This document shows, piece by piece, positions 60,394-64,000 of a stretch of 64,000 bases of DNA (the first letter of the stretch is position 1; every line of letters starts with the position of its first letter). Source of the stretch: Flavobacterium oreochromis (lineage in GTDB: Bacteria > Bacteroidota > Bacteroidia > Flavobacteriales > Flavobacteriaceae); NCBI RefSeq assembly GCF_019565455.1, contig NZ_CP067377.1:1302001-1366000 (forward strand). Reading direction: 5' to 3'. The notes beneath the pieces were generated by a model, which made no database searches, was not told where the DNA came from, and saw nothing but the letters and a program-made list of their open reading frames with translations. The translations under genes were made by a program, and so were the position numbers.

Positions 60394-60867
60394 ATGATTG
60401 AAATAGAACGTAAATTTTTAGTTACAAATAATCAATTTTTAGAAATAAGTAAAACTCATAATAGAATTGTTCAAGGTTATTTGAGTTCTGTTCCTGAACG
60501 AACAGTTAGAGTGCGAATAAAAGGTGAAAAAGGATATATTACTGTAAAAGGAGCTAGTAATGAAACCGGAATTTCTAGGATGGAATGGGAAAAAGAAATT
60601 TTATTGAGTGAAGCAGAACTCCTTTTACCTCTTTGTGAAAAAGGAGTAATTGATAAAATACGTTATGAAGTTCCTTTTGAAAAACATTTTTTTGAAGTAG
60701 ATGTTTTTTTAGGAGTAAATCAAGGGCTTATTTTAGCCGAAATAGAATTACAGACAGAATGTGAGATTTTTCAAAAACCTTCATGGTTAGGACAAGAAGT
60801 TACTTCAGATCCTCGTTTTTATAATGCTTATTTGAGTAGAAATCCTTATAATCAATGGGGTAAATAA
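60394..60867 (+). CDS. CYTH-domain (triphosphatase/adenylate-cyclase-like) protein
   Basis: 157 aa. N-terminal ExExK motif (MIEIERKFLV), conserved Arg/Lys pairs (TVRVRIKGEKGYITVKG) and EIELQTE near the end give a CYTH tunnel fold. Most bacterial CYTH proteins hydrolyse inorganic triphosphate or ThTP. It nearly abuts the convergent RlpA-like gene. Confidence 0.88.
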   Translation: MIEIERKFLVTNNQFLEISKTHNRIVQGYLSSVPERTVRVRIKGEKGYITVKGASNETGISRMEWEKEILLSEAELLLPLCEKGVIDKIRYEVPFEKHFFEVDVFLGVNQGLILAEIELQTECEIFQKPSWLGQEVTSDPRFYNAYLSRNPYNQWGK

Positions 60868-60868
60868 T

Positions 60869-61367
60869 TTATTTTTTTTCTTTTTTATAGCTATTTCAAT
60901 CTTTACAGGCATTTCTCCTCCACCTTTTCCTTTTGCTAAGTGTTGAAAGGCTTTATGGGATAAGTCAATTTCACGGTTGCGAATATGAGGTCCACGGTCG
61001 TTTATTTTTACAATTATTTTGCGCCCATTTTTTAAATTGGTTATTCTAACCTTTGTCCCGAAAGGTAGTTTCCGATGTGCAGCGGTGAATTTGTGATTGT
61101 AAAATCGTTCTCCACTAGCCGTTTTTCTACCATTAAAGCGATTGGCATAATAAGAAGCATGTCCTTTACTTTTGTATAGTTTGTAATTGTAAAGACCTTC
61201 CTCTATAGATAAACTGTCAGAAATGGGGTTTAAAGAATCTTTTTGATTGTGTCTTGGGCTATTTTAATAGGCTCAAAAGAAGTTGAATCAAATTTTCTAA
61301 ATGAAAAATTGGATGTTAGAACAATCGCCAATACTGTAGAAACACCCATTAAAATACGATTAACCAT
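60869..61367 (-). CDS. RlpA-like septal-ring/lytic-transglycosylase-domain lipoprotein-type protein (two frameshifts)
   Basis: 166 aa after correction. ATG 61367 (MVNRILMGVSTVLAIVLTSN) has a signal or anchor segment. The double-psi barrel starts GHASYYANRFNGRKTASG and includes RITNLKNGRK and NDRGPHIRNREIDLSHKAF, the RlpA signature. Missing A residues near 61245 (TIKKDSLNP restored) and near 60875 (ending at TAA 60869-60871) break the frame. Both are in A runs. Easily missed, since uncorrected it has no good ORF. Likely binds or cuts peptidoglycan. Confidence 0.85.
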
Positions 61368-61404
61368 AATTTTATTCTTTTTAAGTATTTATGAAAAAGA
61401 TACT

Positions 61405-61436
61405 ATAAAAAAATAAGCCCATTAAAAGGGCTTACT
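61405..61436 (-). terminator. Intrinsic terminator after the small membrane protein
   Basis: TAAGCCC/GGGCTTA stem followed by T7 on the minus strand. Confidence 0.8.
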
Positions 61437-61441
61437 GTTTT

Positions 61442-61864
61442 TTATGCTAACCAAGATGACCATGGTAAACGAGATAAAATAAGGATAAGTCCAATACTGT
61501 AAAAAACAGCTATTTTTTTGAATTTATCATGGCTCGTTTCCATTTTTTTGTGTTTAGACCATCCAATAGTAATGCAGGCAATAGCGATCAGATTGATTAT
61601 AGGGTGCTCCATAGAAGTAAGTCTTAAAGCAGCATCTTTCATATTAAAACCTGATAAACCAATTGGAGAAGTAAAATATAAAAAAATACCTACTAAAAGT
61701 TGGATATGTGTTCCAATTAAACCAAATAGTGCAATTTTTCTATCTTTAGTTGTAAACTCTTTATTAGAAGAATTGCCTAGAAAACTATTAATAATAGCAA
61801 AAACTAATAAAGCTAAGGCTACATAAGCCCACCCTGAGTGAAATTTTTGTAAGAATTCGTACAT
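61442..61864 (-). CDS. Small four-helix membrane protein
   Basis: 140 aa with four TM segments. The His residues in SMEHPIINL and HIQLLVG are spaced as in small cytochrome-b-like membrane proteins, a common automatic label for this Bacteroidetes family. Haem binding is not shown. Monocistronic with its own terminator. Confidence 0.72.
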   Translation of the reverse strand: MYEFLQKFHSGWAYVALALLVFAIINSFLGNSSNKEFTTKDRKIALFGLIGTHIQLLVGIFLYFTSPIGLSGFNMKDAALRLTSMEHPIINLIAIACITIGWSKHKKMETSHDKFKKIAVFYSIGLILILSRLPWSSWLA

Positions 61865-61955
61865 TTTGAATGTTTTAGTTTAAACAAATATAAGTAAAAA
61901 ATGGCTAAATAGAAAAAATTTATAGTGCCTCTCCTTTTTTAAAAAAACTGTAATC

Positions 61956-63765
61956 TTATTTAGATTGCAGTTCTTCATTCATTTTTCGTTCTAATTCTGC
62001 TTGAAATTCTTCCATTACAGGTTTTACTGTACTTTCTGGTAAGTCTGCAATTCTAATGTACATTAAACCGTCAATAGCATTGTTGAATAATGGGTCTACA
62101 TTAAAAGCAACTACTCGAGCATTTTGTTTAATGTATTTTTTGATTAGTACAGGTAAACGTAAATTACCCGGTTCTACTTCATCAATTATTTTGTCAAACT
62201 TATTTAAATCAGATTCTGCTTCATTAAATACAAAATCTTTATCAGCATCTTTTAGTTTTACCTTGTATTCTTTTTAGGGTGAATGTATTGAGCAATATAA
62301 GGATCGTAAAAATTAGATTTCATGAATTCAATCATTAATGATTTTGAGAATTCTGAGAACTGATTACTAATACTTACTCCTCCTATTAAAAATTTGTGTT
62401 CTGGATGTCTTAGGGTAGTATGTACAATCCCCTTCCATAATAAGAATAAAGGCATTGGTTTTTGCTGATACTCATTGCATATGAAAGCACGTCCCATTTC
62501 AATTGATTTACTCATCATATCATAGAGTTCAGGTTCAAAACGGAATAAGTTTTGTAAATAGAAACCATTTATTCCGTATTTTGCAAAAATTCTTGAGCCT
62601 AATCCCATACGGTAAGCACCCGCAATTTGTTTTGTATCATCATCCCATAAGAACATATGATGATAATAGTCATCAAACTCATCTAAGTCAATAGATTCAT
62701 TTGTCCCTTCACCTACAGCTCTGAATGTTATTTCTCTTAAACGACCTATTTCGTGTAAGATATTAGGGATTTCACTAGCTTCTGTTAGGAAAACTTCATA
62801 ATTTTTACTTTGGAGTAATCGAGCATCTTTTTTTCGAAGTTTTTCTACTTCTTCAATCATTTTTTCTTGATTAGCTCCAGTTACAATTGCTTTTGCAGGT
62901 TTTGAAGTAGGCTTTAGAATAGGTGCTTCAAAGAGCTTTTTTCTTCGGCAAAAGCATTAGCAAGCATATATGTTTTTTTGCGTAGAAAATCTGTGTAATC
63001 CTCTAGCGTAGTGTATTCATTTTGTTCTGTTACAGAAATGGGTTTTCCTATACGAACTTTTATGACACGATCTTTTTGTGTTAATAATTCAGAAGGAAGT
63101 TTCGCTGTTCGTAGTGTACTACTTAATTTTGATAAAAAGTAAAATAATTTACTGTTTTTAGCATGAAAATAAATAGGAACTACAGGGACTTGAGCCTTTC
63201 TGATAACTTTAATAGCGCCTTCTTCCCATTCTTTGTCTACTATAAGTTTTCCATCTTTATAAGTAGAAACTTCACCGGCAGGAAACATTCCTAGTGGTTT
63301 ACCATCACTCAGGTGACGAAATGTTTCTTTTAATCCAATTACACTTGATTTTGCATCCTTATGATTTTCAAAAGGATTTACAGGCATAATATAAGGTTTT
63401 AGGGGTTCTATACGGTGTAGTAGAAAATTAGCAATAATCTTAAAATTAGGCTCACGTTCTAACATTAGTTTTAGAAGTAATATACCGTCTATACCTCCTA
63501 GTGGGTGGTTCGAGATGGTTATATAAGGTCCTTCTTTAGGTAATCTTTTTAGATCCTCTTCAGGAATCTCAAATTTAATTTGGAATTCATCCAAAATTGC
63601 ATTCAAGAATTCCACATCGGATAGATGTTTATTCCTGTCATAAATTTTATTTAATGTTGATATCTGAAGTGCTTTCATTAACAACCAACCCGAAAAAGTC
63701 CCAATAGGACCATAATTATCAGTTTTAATTGCTTTTGCGACTTCTTTGGCAGTGACTAAACCCAT
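61956..63765 (-). CDS. olsF: PlsC-GNAT fusion, OlsF-like aminolipid (ornithine/glycine lipid) synthase (two frameshifts)
   Basis: 603 aa after correction. N-terminal lysophospholipid acyltransferase domain with NHPLGGID (Hx4D) and FPAGEVS, then a GNAT-type N-acyltransferase domain (from about residue 300: EIGRLREITFR, HHMFLWDD, IEMGRAFI). This order matches OlsF, the bifunctional N- and O-acyltransferase known to make ornithine lipids in Serratia and Flavobacterium. Missing A residues near 62935 (EEKKLFEAPILKP restored) and near 62270 (HPKKEYKVKLKDAD restored) break the frame. Substrate amino acid (Orn or Gly) cannot be told by eye. Confidence 0.8.
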
Positions 63766-63790
63766 TTATATTTACGATTAATGCAAGTTG

Positions 63791-63798
63791 CAAATATA
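63791..63798 (-). promoter_or_regulatory. -7 box TATATTTG for the PlsC-GNAT gene
   Basis: Perfect TAnnTTTG on the minus strand, 25 bp upstream of its start 63765. Confidence 0.6.
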
Positions 63799-63930
63799 GC
63801 AAAAGTCGTATAATATGTAATGGTTTAACAATGAATCATTTATTTTTTTATTAAATCTATTCTGATTTGTTTGATATTCAAATGTTTGTTAATTGTTTAA
63901 AAAAATAGTTTACACTCCTAAAATATTCTA

Positions 63931-63938
63931 TACTTTTG
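63931..63938 (+). promoter_or_regulatory. -7 box TACTTTTG for the gene at the right edge
   Basis: Perfect TAnnTTTG; TTTA at about 63909 gives an imperfect -33 box at 18 bp. Confidence 0.55.
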
Positions 63939-63955
63939 AAAAAATCAATTATACT

Positions 63956-64000
63956 ATGAATGGTGTATTAATACTATTCATAATGAGTGATTTAGGTTTA
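63956..64000 (+). CDS. Start of an unidentified gene, cut by the window edge
   Basis: Fifteen codons beginning MNGVLILFIMSDLGL, 18 bp after a perfect -7 box. Hydrophobic start; too short to name. Confidence 0.45.
   Translation, partial: MNGVLILFIMSDLGL

Overview
This is an AT-rich chromosomal window (roughly one third G+C by eye) from a member of the Flavobacteriaceae, probably Flavobacterium or a close relative. The evidence is the -7 box TAnnTTTG upstream of many genes, a PorZ-type type IX secretion protein, an aerotolerance (bat) operon, a TonB receptor/lipoprotein locus, and families typical of Bacteroidetes (IPExxxVDY, DUF2480, DUF3078, DUF5689). I see no rRNA, tRNA, CRISPR array, prophage or transposase.

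Layout. 0-6.7 kb: YjgN-like membrane protein, M48 peptidase, MBL-fold hydrolase, S8 lipoprotein protease and M1 aminopeptidase. 6.7-8.5 kb: no protein gene, but eight tandem copies of a ~210-230 bp unit (one enlarged to ~340 bp). 8.5-12.9 kb, minus strand: purF, a PfkB kinase and hflX. 12.9-19.1 kb: two lipoproteins and a TonB-dependent receptor, divergent from a secreted endonuclease/exonuclease/phosphatase. 19.1-25.3 kb: 3-hydroxyanthranilate dioxygenase, an ALDH7-type dehydrogenase, a cystathionine gamma-synthase-type enzyme, an outer-membrane barrel and gdhA. 25.4-34 kb: porZ, acyltransferase, recO, ileS, a DksA-like protein and lspA. 34.2-39 kb: rnhA, purN, acpP, fabF, rnc and an AlbA_2 protein. 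39.2-48.4 kb: the complete moxR/bat operon. 48.5-57 kb: a serine hydrolase, the sufS-sufE-sufT group and bioD-bioA. 57.3-64 kb: IPExxxVDY gene, pyk, dinB, a CYTH protein, an RlpA-like protein, a small membrane protein and a PlsC-GNAT fusion resembling OlsF.

Main observation. The 6695-8474 array is best read on the minus strand. Each intact unit then has two direct repeats of AATAATCGTTNAA type 20 bp apart, a perfect -7 box (TATTTTTG) with no -33 box, a conserved ~100-nt transcribed body with a short stem-loop, and a strong hairpin terminator. The terminator stems and the repeat half-sites change in paired fashion between units. I read it as a multicopy family of small RNA genes under a dedicated activator. 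This is inference; no expression data are available here.

Data quality. At least 31 single-base indels in 22 genes break reading frames, mostly in runs of A or T, and many hit genes expected to be essential (ileS, purF, pyk, acyltransferase, rnc). Correcting one base at each site restores a full-length protein every time. The breaks are therefore almost certainly sequencing or assembly errors. I give full-gene coordinates for these genes and mark each break.
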